This document shows positions 9,640 through 18,426 of a stretch of 64,000 nt of DNA, one piece after another. Source of the stretch: an uncultured Clostridia bacterium (GTDB lineage Bacteria; Bacillota; Clostridia; Christensenellales; Borkfalkiaceae); NCBI GenBank assembly GCA_947623655.1, contig CANQHG010000002.1, positions 1 to 64,000 of the forward strand, given 5' to 3'. The notes under the pieces were generated by a model. The model had not been told where the DNA came from. It was given only the letters and a program-made list of their open reading frames with translations, and made no database searches. Numbering within the stretch: the stretch's first letter is position 1; each line of letters starts with the position of its first letter. Made by a program: the position numbers and the translations under genes.

Positions 9640-10750
9640 TTTCCTCCGCTTCCTTTTCCGCCTGAATGCGGCATTCCTCTTCGTACATGGCGTCATACTT
9701 GCCGAGATCCGCCATGATCTCCTCGTTATAGAGATGGCAGGCGACAAAGTGGTTTTCCTCCGCCTCGAGATAGGTGGGCTGTATCATGCGGCAAACGTTC
9801 ATACACTTGCTGCAGCGCGTGTGGAATTTGCAGCCTTTGGGAGGGTTGGCGGGCGAGGGAATATCGCCTTCCAGAATGATGCGGTTCATCTTTGCGTCGG
9901 GGTCGGGTATGGGGACCGCCGAGAAGAGCGCTTGCGTATAAGGGTGCAGGGGGTGGGAGAAGATGTCTTCCGTCTTCCCGAGCTCCATAACATTGCCGAG
10001 GTACATGACCATGATCTGGTCGGTGATGTACTTGACAACGGACAAGTCGTGCGAAATGAACACATAGGTGAGTCCCATCGTCTCCTGCAATTCTTTGAGA
10101 AGATTGATGATCTGCGCCTGAATGGACACGTCGAGGGCGGAGACGGGCTCGTCGCATATGACGAGCTTGGGCTTTACCGCAAGCGCTCTCGCGATGCAGA
10201 TACGCTGCCGCTGGCCGCCCGAGAATTCATGGGGATATCTGTCGTAATATTGGGGCTGAAGACCGCACTGCTTCATAACGTCGAGCACATAGTCGTGCAC
10301 TTCGTTCTTCGGGACGATATGATGGACCTTGACGGCCTCTGCGATGATGGCGCCGACCGTCATGCGGGGCGGGAGGCTCGAATAAGGATCCTGAAAGATG
10401 AGCTGGATATCCGTTCTGTACTTTCTCAGATCCTTTTTCTTGAGTTTGGAGATCTCCGCGCCTTCGAAAAAAACGTCTCCGCCGTCCACGTCGTAGAGAC
10501 GGAGAATAGTTCTGCCGAGCGTCGTCTTTCCGCAACCCGACTCCCCCACTACGCCGATCGCAGTCCCCGGCATGACCGAAAAACTCACGTCGTCAACGGC
10601 GTGGAGAAACGCGACGGGTTTGCCGAAGAAGTTCCGCTTGATGGGAAAATATTTTTTGAGATGCTCTACCTTGAGAATGGGGCCGCTCTCTTGGGCTTCC
10701 TCATTCAGTATGGGCATTGCATTCCCGTTATTTTCAATCATTTCTTCCAT
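9509..10750 (-). CDS. oppF: oligopeptide ABC transporter ATP-binding protein OppF
   Basis: A 413-residue ATPase of the dipeptide/oligopeptide family that powers peptide import. Walker A GESGCGKTT is at 69-77, the Q-loop at Gln120, the signature SGGQRQR at about 177-183 and Walker B with LVICDEP at about 196-202. The C-terminal oligopeptide domain has the Cys pattern CKFHTRCSKCMNVC typical of OppD/OppF. A charged tail rich in Glu, Lys and Gly follows and overlaps the next gene. The start has an AAGGAG box and lies 3 bases after the oppD stop, indicating tight coupling. Beyond the unusual tail the protein is normal. Confidence 0.93.
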   Translation of the reverse strand: MEEMIENNGNAMPILNEEAQESGPILKVEHLKKYFPIKRNFFGKPVAFLHAVDDVSFSVMPGTAIGVVGESGCGKTTLGRTILRLYDVDGGDVFFEGAEISKLKKKDLRKYRTDIQLIFQDPYSSLPPRMTVGAIIAEAVKVHHIVPKNEVHDYVLDVMKQCGLQPQYYDRYPHEFSGGQRQRICIARALAVKPKLVICDEPVSALDVSIQAQIINLLKELQETMGLTYVFISHDLSVVKYITDQIMVMYLGNVMELGKTEDIFSHPLHPYTQALFSAVPIPDPDAKMNRIILEGDIPSPANPPKGCKFHTRCSKCMNVCRMIQPTYLEAEENHFVACHLYNEEIMADLGKYDAMYEEECRIQAEKEAEENARKHRKGGKQQDGAASGLPQSGPPQDGTNDVQDGSEEKEEEG

Positions 10751-10753
10751 TTG

Positions 10754-11911
10754 TCACTCCTTTGCATAGAGGTAGCATGCCACGGAATGGGTATCGCTCA
10801 CCTTATACTCCCCGGGATATTCCCCGCTGCAACATTCCATACACTTACTGCAACGGTTGCGGAAATAGCAATGGTTGGGCAAATTGATGGGATTGGGGAC
10901 CTGCCCCGGAATGGAATAGAGCGGCTCTTTCGCGTCGGACTCGATGAGCGGCTTGCTCTTCTGAAGCCCGATCGTGTAGGGATGAAGCGGATTTTTGAAG
11001 ATCTCGCGCACCGTGCCCCTCTCGATGACCCTGCCCGCATACATGACAACGACTTCATCCGCCATTTCGGCGATGACGCCGAGGTCGTGGGTGATGAGCA
11101 TGATGGAACAGCCCTCTTGCTTCTGCAATTCGCGGAGAAGTTCGAGGATCTGCGCCTGAATGGTAACGTCGAGCGCCGTTGTGGGTTCGTCCGCGATGAT
11201 GAGCTTAGGTTCGCCCGCGAGCGCCATTGCGATCATGACGCGCTGGCGCATGCCGCCCGAAAGTTCGTGCGGATAGCTGTCGTAACAGTGCTCGGGCATG
11301 GAGATCCCGACCTTTTTGAGCATTTCGATGCTATACGCCTTAGCGTCCTCTTTCTTGATCTCCGGATTTTTGAGATAGGAAACCTCGTCGAGCTGGTAGC
11401 CGACCGTAAACACGGGGTTGAGGCTCGTCATGGGCTCCTGAAAGATCATGGTGATGTCTTTGCCGCGGATGTTGTACATCTGTTGCGTGGGAGTTTTGAC
11501 GATATCATAGCCGAGCTTGCGGCCCTCTTCGTCGCGGCCGAGCTGGTCGGAATTGAAGCGGATCTGCCCGCCGACGACCTGTCCCTGCGGAGACTGCACA
11601 AGTTGCATGATGGAAAGAGAGGTAACGCTCTTGCCGCAACCCGATTCGCCGACGACGCCGACGACTTTATTCTTTGGAATATTGAAAGAAACGCCGTTGA
11701 CCGATTTTACGGTGCCCGTGTCGGTAAAGAAGAACGTCTCGAGGTCTTCGATCTCAATGAGATTGTTCTCGTCTTTCATCGGGGCGGTGTACTCGCTCAA
11801 TTCTCTCTTCTGCCGCTTGAGCTTTTCGTAGTACTTCATCTGCTTGAGATTGTACTTGATGATCTTGCGGCTTTCCTTCATGGAAATGTAGTTGGAATAT
11901 TTCTGTTTCAT
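10754..11911 (-). CDS. oppD: oligopeptide ABC transporter ATP-binding protein OppD
   Basis: A 385-residue partner ATPase of OppF. Walker A GESGCGKS is at 89-96, the signature LSGGMRQR at about 217-224 and Walker B LIIADEP at 237-243. The C-terminal Cys motif ([14 protein letters not shown]) marks the oligopeptide family. The N-terminus carries about 48 basic, Tyr-rich residues before the ATPase fold, longer than usual. No internal ATG has a ribosome binding site, whereas the first ATG follows a GAGGAAAT box at a slightly long distance. Six bases separate it from the oppC stop. Confidence 0.92.
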   Translation of the reverse strand: MKQKYSNYISMKESRKIIKYNLKQMKYYEKLKRQKRELSEYTAPMKDENNLIEIEDLETFFFTDTGTVKSVNGVSFNIPKNKVVGVVGESGCGKSVTSLSIMQLVQSPQGQVVGGQIRFNSDQLGRDEEGRKLGYDIVKTPTQQMYNIRGKDITMIFQEPMTSLNPVFTVGYQLDEVSYLKNPEIKKEDAKAYSIEMLKKVGISMPEHCYDSYPHELSGGMRQRVMIAMALAGEPKLIIADEPTTALDVTIQAQILELLRELQKQEGCSIMLITHDLGVIAEMADEVVVMYAGRVIERGTVREIFKNPLHPYTIGLQKSKPLIESDAKEPLYSIPGQVPNPINLPNHCYFRNRCSKCMECCSGEYPGEYKVSDTHSVACYLYAKE

Positions 11912-11917
11912 AGTCCG

Positions 11918-13069
11918 TTATTTCCTCGCCTTGGGGTCCATTGCGTCTCTCAGACCGTCTCCGATAAAGTTGAAGCCGAGCACCGCGATGACGATGAGAA
12001 GGCCCGCGGGAAGCCAGACGTTGACATGGTAATTTAAGATCTCGGGCCTGTTCGCAAGCGCGATCATGCTCCCCCATGCGGCCTTGGGCGGCTGGACGCC
12101 GATGCCGAGATAGCTCAAGGTGGACTCATACAGAATGACAGAGCCGAGGCCAAGGGTCATCGAGACGATGAGCTGCGGCATGACGTTGGGAATGAGATGT
12201 TTGAAGATCCTTCTTCCCGTTGAGAAGCCCATGACTTCGGTCGCAGTGATGTATTCCTGCTCCCTCAAAGACAAGATCTGCCCTCTCACGAGCCTTGCCG
12301 TTCCGCTCCAGCTAAACAAAGTGATGAACAACATCAGAAGATATATATTGACATCTTCGCTCAGCCCCCACGAGTTGATCGCCGCCGAGGCGATGAACAG
12401 AATGGGCAGCGTAGGGATACAGTTGAACACGTCGACGATACGCATCAACACGTTGTCGACCCAGCCGCCGAAATAGCCCGCAAGGCCGCCGATAATGATG
12501 CCGAGAATTGTCTCTAATATGACGACGATGAAGCCGATGAGCAGAGAGATCCTGCCTCCGTACATCAGACGGACAAAGACATCCATGCCCTTTTCGTCGG
12601 TGCCGAGCCAGTGGTCGCCGCTCGGGTCGGCAAGGCGGTTGATACCGTCTTCCATCTCGACGACTTCGGTAACGTTGACTTTTCCGCCGTTGCCGTCGGC
12701 CTGCTCATAGTAGTTGACGTCTTCGGAGATGTAGACGCCCTCGTCGACCGTCTCCTCCCCCCATCTGTTGAAGATGACAGGACCCAAAACAGAGAAGACG
12801 ATGAGCGCCGCGATCATGACGATGCCGACGATGGAGAGCTTGGAACGGAAAAATCTTCTGAGGACGAGCCGCATGGGGCTCATTTCCTTATACGTCTCTT
12901 CCGCGACGCCGAGCTCGCGTTCTTCCTTTTCGGTATCCGCCTCTGCATTCGGCACGATCGGCTCTTTTAAAGCGTCGGTGGGCTCTTCTGAAGTCTCCGC
13001 CGTGACCGCAAGGTCTTTCTTTTCCCCCTCGTCTACGGAGGGAGCAATGATTTTATCTTTTTCTTTCAT
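11918..13069 (-). CDS. oppC: oligopeptide ABC transporter permease OppC
   Basis: A 383-residue inner permease of the BPD_transp_1 family, partner of OppB. The first ~65 residues are an acidic, presumably cytoplasmic extension rich in Glu (a tail not found on most OppC proteins). A first transmembrane helix follows (about 80-100), then a large extracytoplasmic loop, and then a block of helices with the EAA-type loop around MGFSTGRRIFKHLIP, which contacts the ATPases. The start has a GGAGAG box and lies 17 bases after oppB. Confidence 0.92.
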   Translation of the reverse strand: MKEKDKIIAPSVDEGEKKDLAVTAETSEEPTDALKEPIVPNAEADTEKEERELGVAEETYKEMSPMRLVLRRFFRSKLSIVGIVMIAALIVFSVLGPVIFNRWGEETVDEGVYISEDVNYYEQADGNGGKVNVTEVVEMEDGINRLADPSGDHWLGTDEKGMDVFVRLMYGGRISLLIGFIVVILETILGIIIGGLAGYFGGWVDNVLMRIVDVFNCIPTLPILFIASAAINSWGLSEDVNIYLLMLFITLFSWSGTARLVRGQILSLREQEYITATEVMGFSTGRRIFKHLIPNVMPQLIVSMTLGLGSVILYESTLSYLGIGVQPPKAAWGSMIALANRPEILNYHVNVWLPAGLLIVIAVLGFNFIGDGLRDAMDPKARK

Positions 13070-13086
13070 TTTTTTCTCTCCGTAGT

Positions 13087-14091
13087 TTATTTGAGTTTGA
13101 CGCGAGGGTCGACAATGGAATACATGATATCCGAGAACAGAGTGCCGATGACCGTGAGGATCGCGAGGAACATGTTATAGCCCATGACGAACGGAATATC
13201 GGCGAACTGCAAAGCATCGTAGGCGTACTTACCGATACCGGGGATACCGAACACTTGCTCGGTGATGAGCATGCCGCCGAAAAGGGAGGGCAAGATCCCC
13301 GCAAGAAGGGTGGCGAGCGGAATGAGCGTGTTGCGGAAAGCATGCTTGTAGATGACCTTTCTCTCGCTCAGGCCCTTTGCTCTCGCCGTTCTGATATAGT
13401 CGGCGCTCAAGACTTCGAGGGTGTTCGTCCTCGTATATCTCATCAGACCGCCGATCGAAAGAAGAACGGTGACGGTGATGGGAAGCACGAGGTGCCAACA
13501 CATATCGCCGAACTTGGCGAGCTGGCCGCCGAAGTTATCGGCATACGTCACGCCGCCGCTGACGATATTTCCGCTCGGGAACCAGCCGAGATCGACCGCG
13601 AACACTTTGATGACGATCGCGCCGAAGAAATAGCTCGGAAGACCGATGCCGATCATCGTGAGCACCGTCGTCACATAGTCGCGCACGGAATATTGGTGCG
13701 TAGCGCTCGTAATGCCGAGCGGGATCGCAATGAGAAATTGCAGAATGGTCGCAACGATCGCGATGCCGAAAGAGTACCACATCTGGCTGGCGATGACTTC
13801 GGCGACGGGCTTCTGATATTTGAACGACCTGCCGAGGTCCCCTTTGAGCAAATTGCCGAGCCAGCCGAAGTAACCTTTCATGATACCGGCGAACGAATTG
13901 TCACCGATGCCGAGAAGTTCCTTATAGCGCTGCAGATCCTCTATGCTCATAGCGCCCGACTGGATCTTGGACGAGAACGTCTGGTCTACATAGTCCGCGG
14001 GCATGAGTCGGGTCAGCGTATATATAATGATAGATACGCCGAGGAGGATGATAATGGATAGCAATATTCTTTTGACGATATATTTGAACAT
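13087..14091 (-). CDS. oppB: oligopeptide ABC transporter permease OppB
   Basis: A 334-residue permease of normal length, with the typical N-terminal helix (KRILLSIIILLGVSIIIYTL), a following periplasm-facing loop, and the C-terminal helix bundle. The EAA loop is visible near ARAKGLSERKVIYKHAFRNT. It forms the translocation channel with OppC. The ribosome binding site is weak (GGTGA), and a GC-rich hairpin lies in the 60-base gap after oppA, so it may be translated less than oppA. Confidence 0.92.
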   Translation of the reverse strand: MFKYIVKRILLSIIILLGVSIIIYTLTRLMPADYVDQTFSSKIQSGAMSIEDLQRYKELLGIGDNSFAGIMKGYFGWLGNLLKGDLGRSFKYQKPVAEVIASQMWYSFGIAIVATILQFLIAIPLGITSATHQYSVRDYVTTVLTMIGIGLPSYFFGAIVIKVFAVDLGWFPSGNIVSGGVTYADNFGGQLAKFGDMCWHLVLPITVTVLLSIGGLMRYTRTNTLEVLSADYIRTARAKGLSERKVIYKHAFRNTLIPLATLLAGILPSLFGGMLITEQVFGIPGIGKYAYDALQFADIPFVMGYNMFLAILTVIGTLFSDIMYSIVDPRVKLK

Positions 14092-14107
14092 CGTTTCACC
14101 GATTCAT

Positions 14108-14131
14108 GCGGCGCCCGTTGACGGGCGCCGC
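14108..14131 (-). promoter_or_regulatory. intercistronic GC-rich hairpin between oppA and oppB
   Basis: Perfect 10-bp stem (14108-14117 with 14122-14131) and 4-base loop in the oppA-oppB gap. There is no T run after it on the minus strand, so it is not a complete terminator for this operon. Such hairpins after a binding-protein gene often stabilise that part of the mRNA and lower downstream expression; that role is inferred. Confidence 0.6.
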
Positions 14132-14151
14132 CCTTTTAGTATTTAGATTTG

Positions 14152-16821
14152 TTACTTTGCAACGTTCAGAGATACCGTATGAATGTCGCTTGTGAGCCCC
14201 TTGAAAGAGGTGGGAGTCTGATAGAATGTCGATTCGTCGATCTTATTCTTATTGTAAACGTAGAGGTCGTTTCTCTGATAGGTGGGAAGCTCAACGGCGA
14301 GTTCCATGACGAGATCGAGCGCCTCCGCATAGATGTTCGCACGGGCGAGTTTGTCCGCTTCGCTCTTGGAGTCGTCGATCTCACGGCCCTGCTCGATCAG
14401 AAGAGCGAGCCGGTCGAGAAGTTCGTACTCGCGGTCGTACTTGTTGCCGGCATTCTGAAGAATCTGACGGTAGCCCCAGTTGAGGACGGAAGTAGCCGTG
14501 GAATCCTTATGATATACCTGGTACATATCGGGGTCGATCGTGGAGCCCCATGCAGCCGCCCAAACGGCGAGCGAGCCCGTATTCAGCTTGATAAGTCCCT
14601 GAGGGTCCGTTTTGACTTCGATCTTGAAGCCCCATTTGTTGAGCATCTGTCCTGCTTTCCAGAGAGCGTCCCAAGCGGGGTGATCCTGCTCGCTACCGAC
14701 GATCGTAAACCTGTATTTCAGGGTATCGCTTCCCGTACCGTTCGTGTAAACGCCTTCGGCGTTCTCACTGTAGCCTTCCGCTTTGATGAGGCCGCGGATG
14801 AACGCTTCCTGTTCCTCTTCGGTGAGTCTGTCCCCTTTGCCCTTGCCGAGGCTGCGGACATAATCCGCATAGTCGGGATTCACAACGTCGAGATCTTCGG
14901 GAATGGGATCGCCGATGAAAGGATAGTAGGCCGTCTTGTTTTTGAGAACGAGTTTATAGACCCAGTTCGCCTTGGTCATGGAGCGGTACAGAACTTCGGC
15001 ATGGGTACCGTAGTACTGTGCGGTGAGCTTGGTATCGATACAGTGCATGATCGCCTGACGGACCTTGATGTTGGGGACCTGCCCTGCGTTGATGCCGATA
15101 TAGCCGTAGCCCGAAGTCTGGATCTCCTTGTTGCCGTAGCCTTCGCTTTCCTTGTTGCGGACCTCGTTGAAGATCTCCGTCTTGGCGTTGGGTTCAACGA
15201 AATCCATATCGCCCGCATAGAGGTTGTTGAGCATCTGGTTCTGCTGTGCGACGCTGTAACGAAGTTTTTTAATCTTTGCGGCGCCTTTTCCGTCGGGATT
15301 ATAATAGGGATTGCGCTCGTAGTAGACCATACTGCCGTTGTAGAAATCGCCCGCGCTGACGTCCGCATCGCCGCCTGCGACTTTGCCGACGCCGCCGCCC
15401 TCGGTACCCTTGCTGACTGCGTAAGGGCCTGCGCCTACGGGCAAGCTGTTCTTGTCGTGCGAGCCGACAACATCGTCGAGGAAAGTCTGCGAAGCATATT
15501 CAACGCCGAAGTTTTCGCTGTAGTCGAACGCATTGATGTGCGCTTCGTCCGAATAGTAATACATGGGCGCGACCGAGAACGCAAAGTTCCAGATCGCCTT
15601 GGGGTCGATCTTGTTGATGGTGATGGAGAGAACTTCGTTGCCCTCGATGACGTGGGTATTATTCGATCCCTCTTCATAGACGGGAACGGCATAGCTCGTT
15701 CCTTTGACGGTCACGGGCTCGGTCTGATTGGCAAACTTGATACCGGAAATGCTCTTGTAAGCCCTCTCGTGCGTCTTGAAATACGCTTCGAGCGCCTGGT
15801 TCGTGATATAAGTGAAGAGGTTGCCCGAGGTTGCCCAAAATTGAACGACTTCGTCGATCTTGCCGGGAATATTGAGCTCGAACACATAGTCGATCGCGTA
15901 TTGTTTGGCGGCGTCTGCCGACATCGCGCGGAGTTCTTCGGGATCCATGGGATAGCCCTTGATCTCCTGGTCTTCTCTGTCCCATGCGAGCACGTTCTCA
16001 TTGTAGAGGAACATTTCGACGTCGGACTTCAGGAGTCCCTTGTACTCTTTGCCCGTTTTATCCTGGAAAACGGTATCTTCATAGGAATCGAGCGCGTTGG
16101 AATAATCGCTCTCGAGTTCTTCGCGGAAGAGTTCGAGCGCCTTGTCGTAGTCGTCTACAAGATCGGCATAGGTCGTCGGGTTCGTCTGCCTGAGGTCGAC
16201 GAGCCCCGCCCTGAACTGGGCGCTGTTCATCGTGTCGTTCTTATCGACAATTTCCTTGGCGGCAACGAGGTTGTTGATACGGGTGGTCGCCTGCGTCTGG
16301 AATTGACGGAGGAAAGCGTCTTGCTCCTGCTCGGCATCCGACTGCGTGCGGTATGCCTTGAGGCCGACGATATCCGTCGAATAGATCGTGCTCGCGCCCG
16401 TATAGACGGGATCGAGGTAGATATAGAGGTTGAAGAGCACGTCTTTCATTGAAAGATAGCTGCCGTTCGAGAACTGAATGTTGTTCTTGAGGACAAACTT
16501 ATATTCCGTTTTCTGCTCTTCGCCCTCACCCGTCGTCACGATCTCCATATCCTTGACGACGACGGCCTCGTTGTCGCCGTAAGCGACATTGCCGTTTTCA
16601 TCGTTGGCGAGCATGCCGATCTGGGTAAGACCCGTGACAGACATATCCGTGCCCGTGGTCGCAAAGAAAGGACTGAAAACGCCGTCGAGAGGCTGGGTCG
16701 AAAAGACGAGAGCGTCCTCTTCGTTGTCGTACGTGCCGCTTCCGCCGCATCCTGCGACTATGCCTACGGTCATGATGCAGGCAAGTGCCCCTGCAGTAAA
16801 TTTGACTGCCTTGAATTTCAT
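14152..16821 (-). CDS. oppA: oligopeptide-binding lipoprotein OppA (SBP family 5)
   Basis: An 889-residue extracellular solute-binding lipoprotein. The start at 16821 has an AAGGAGTGAT box; the in-frame extension upstream overlaps the previous gene and lacks one. A signal peptide ends in the lipobox VAGC at about residue 19-22. The body shows SBP_bac_5 features, including TQPLDGVFSPFF near the start, VPNIKVRQAIMHCID and a C-terminal region with WAAAWGSTIDPDMYQVY. At almost 900 residues it is about 300 longer than usual, with extra helical sequence in the first half (around residues 170-310). It captures peptides for OppBCDF. Specificity cannot be read from sequence. Confidence 0.9.
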   Translation of the reverse strand: MKFKAVKFTAGALACIMTVGIVAGCGGSGTYDNEEDALVFSTQPLDGVFSPFFATTGTDMSVTGLTQIGMLANDENGNVAYGDNEAVVVKDMEIVTTGEGEEQKTEYKFVLKNNIQFSNGSYLSMKDVLFNLYIYLDPVYTGASTIYSTDIVGLKAYRTQSDAEQEQDAFLRQFQTQATTRINNLVAAKEIVDKNDTMNSAQFRAGLVDLRQTNPTTYADLVDDYDKALELFREELESDYSNALDSYEDTVFQDKTGKEYKGLLKSDVEMFLYNENVLAWDREDQEIKGYPMDPEELRAMSADAAKQYAIDYVFELNIPGKIDEVVQFWATSGNLFTYITNQALEAYFKTHERAYKSISGIKFANQTEPVTVKGTSYAVPVYEEGSNNTHVIEGNEVLSITINKIDPKAIWNFAFSVAPMYYYSDEAHINAFDYSENFGVEYASQTFLDDVVGSHDKNSLPVGAGPYAVSKGTEGGGVGKVAGGDADVSAGDFYNGSMVYYERNPYYNPDGKGAAKIKKLRYSVAQQNQMLNNLYAGDMDFVEPNAKTEIFNEVRNKESEGYGNKEIQTSGYGYIGINAGQVPNIKVRQAIMHCIDTKLTAQYYGTHAEVLYRSMTKANWVYKLVLKNKTAYYPFIGDPIPEDLDVVNPDYADYVRSLGKGKGDRLTEEEQEAFIRGLIKAEGYSENAEGVYTNGTGSDTLKYRFTIVGSEQDHPAWDALWKAGQMLNKWGFKIEVKTDPQGLIKLNTGSLAVWAAAWGSTIDPDMYQVYHKDSTATSVLNWGYRQILQNAGNKYDREYELLDRLALLIEQGREIDDSKSEADKLARANIYAEALDLVMELAVELPTYQRNDLYVYNKNKIDESTFYQTPTSFKGLTSDIHTVSLNVAK

Positions 16822-16858
16822 ACTATCACTCCTTTTTGATTTCCTGTATTGATATCTA

Positions 16859-18124
16859 TCAACTCTGCGTCTCGTCGGAGAATTGAATCTCCGCGGTGCA
16901 GTCATCGCCCGTTACGCCCTCTTGCCAGAAGAGCCGTTCTGTTTCATGTTCGTGGACCCCGCTTGAAGAGATATCGATCTTTTCGAGCGTGATGTTCTCT
17001 TTTACGGTGACGTTCTTTACGGCAGACTGTGAAGAGAGCACCGCAAGGGGCGCGATATAGACCCCGTTGATCTGTGAATAACTGATGTTCACATCGAGAA
17101 CGACGTCTTCGAACGTCACGTTTTCGATCGTCGCCCCGTCGAGATTGCCGAAGAGCGCAATGCAGAGCGCCTTATCGCCGAGGTACTGTTGCTGATTGGA
17201 GATGATCCAGTTGACGTTGTAGTGGATCTTGAAGTTCTTCACCGTGAAGTTGTTGCCGTAGAACACGCTCGAGAACTTGCCCGCGCCGTCACGGAACATA
17301 TCCACTTCTTCGCCGCCGAGATCGATGTCGTTACAAAGCCAGACGCCCTCTCTGTTTCGGCTGTAGTTCTTCGCCGCCGCGATGTACTCTTCGGCCGTGG
17401 AAACGTATTTGAAGTCGCCCGCGATGTATTTCACGAATACTTTGACGGCCGTACTCGTCTCCCCGCCGGGATGCGTATAAGCGGGATCCCAAGGGACGAG
17501 CTCGCCCGAGGCGTCTTTGCTATAGTAGACGATCTCATAGGAGCCGTTTGCGTTTTTCGCCCGCTCTGCGGTGTAGCCCGGCCTGTTGTCGGCACGGTTC
17601 GAAGAGTCGGTAAACGTCATGCCCGCCTGCGTCTCGATGCTCGTGAACGTCTGCTCATTGCCGTTTTCGTCGATATAGCAGATGTCGAACGAATGTCTGA
17701 CGTTCGCCGCCCAGCCGCAGTAGAGCGTGAGGCTTTCATCGCCGCTCTTTATTGTATCCGTTTCGAAATCCCATTCGTCGGAATAGGAGACGGTGCCGTC
17801 GGCATTCTCCGTCTTTGTTTTATACCAGCCGAGAATGTGGTAATTGGCCCGAAGGATCTCGCGCTTGGAATTTTCTCCCGGAGGAGAAATGAGCGTTTCG
17901 CCGCCCGCAGGGATGTAGTAATACATGCGGACGCGGTGTTGCGTATTCTGGTACGTTCCCCCCTCGAGCTCATAGACGACTTCAACGCCGCTGTTACCGT
18001 TGGAGTTGGGCGCACTGTTTGATTTGTAATCGAGTTCTTCCCCGCCGCATGCACTCAGAAGCCCTGCAATTATGCAGACCATGCACACGGAGATCAGAAA
18101 TACGATCGCTCTTTTCCTTTTCAT
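16859..18124 (-). CDS. lipoprotein with InlB/Flg_new-type repeat, first gene of the Opp operon
   Basis: A 421-residue exported lipoprotein (lipobox LSAC at about residue 23-26). Residues about 45-140 resemble an InlB B-repeat/Flg_new module (ELEGGTYQN, HILGWYKTK, LTLYCGWA). The C-terminal half has hydrophobic repeats like the GLUG/beta-helix type (DIDLGGEEV, SSVFYGNNFTVKNFKI, LFGNLDGATIENVTFED). It begins about 80 bases downstream of the operon promoter and ends 37 bases before oppA. A surface role, perhaps capturing substrate or docking to the binding protein, is plausible but no specific function is shown. Confidence 0.8.
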   Translation of the reverse strand: MKRKRAIVFLISVCMVCIIAGLLSACGGEELDYKSNSAPNSNGNSGVEVVYELEGGTYQNTQHRVRMYYYIPAGGETLISPPGENSKREILRANYHILGWYKTKTENADGTVSYSDEWDFETDTIKSGDESLTLYCGWAANVRHSFDICYIDENGNEQTFTSIETQAGMTFTDSSNRADNRPGYTAERAKNANGSYEIVYYSKDASGELVPWDPAYTHPGGETSTAVKVFVKYIAGDFKYVSTAEEYIAAAKNYSRNREGVWLCNDIDLGGEEVDMFRDGAGKFSSVFYGNNFTVKNFKIHYNVNWIISNQQQYLGDKALCIALFGNLDGATIENVTFEDVVLDVNISYSQINGVYIAPLAVLSSQSAVKNVTVKENITLEKIDISSSGVHEHETERLFWQEGVTGDDCTAEIQFSDETQS

Positions 18125-18211
18125 GAATACCTCGCTTTGCCGCCTTTTGCAGAGAATGTTTGCCTGTAGTTATGGCGGAAAGTCCAAAATGACATAATAT
18201 TACAATATAAG

Positions 18212-18240
18212 ATTATACCAAAACCTCTCCTTTACGTCAA
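18212..18240 (-). promoter_or_regulatory. SigA-type promoter of the peptide-acquisition operon
   Basis: Minus-strand -35 TTGACG (18235-18240), 17-bp spacer and perfect -10 TATAAT (18212-18217), inside an AT-rich 302-base gap. The leader to the first start codon is about 80 bases. I see no riboswitch or clear operator; the rest of the gap (18241-18394) is AT-rich without genes. Confidence 0.85.
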
Positions 18241-18394
18241 GGAAAATACATGAAAACTGCGTGAATTAATTATAAAATATCCTTATATATAGGAAAAGTT
18301 TAACTTATGCGTAATTATTATGCAAATATTCAACATATTTTTCTCATCATACAAAAGAAAGGCACGCGGAATGCGCCGAGGAGCTCATACGCAG

Positions 18395-18419
18395 AAAAAA
18401 ACGGGGCAAGCCCCGTTTT
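18395..18419. terminator. terminator of the calcium ATPase gene
   Basis: A 10-bp stem (18398-18407 with 18410-18419) with a two-base loop, bordered by an A run on one side and T-rich sequence on the other, so it can work in both directions. It lies 8 bases past the stop of the minus-strand ATPase. Confidence 0.85.
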
Positions 18420-18426
18420 CCGTTTT

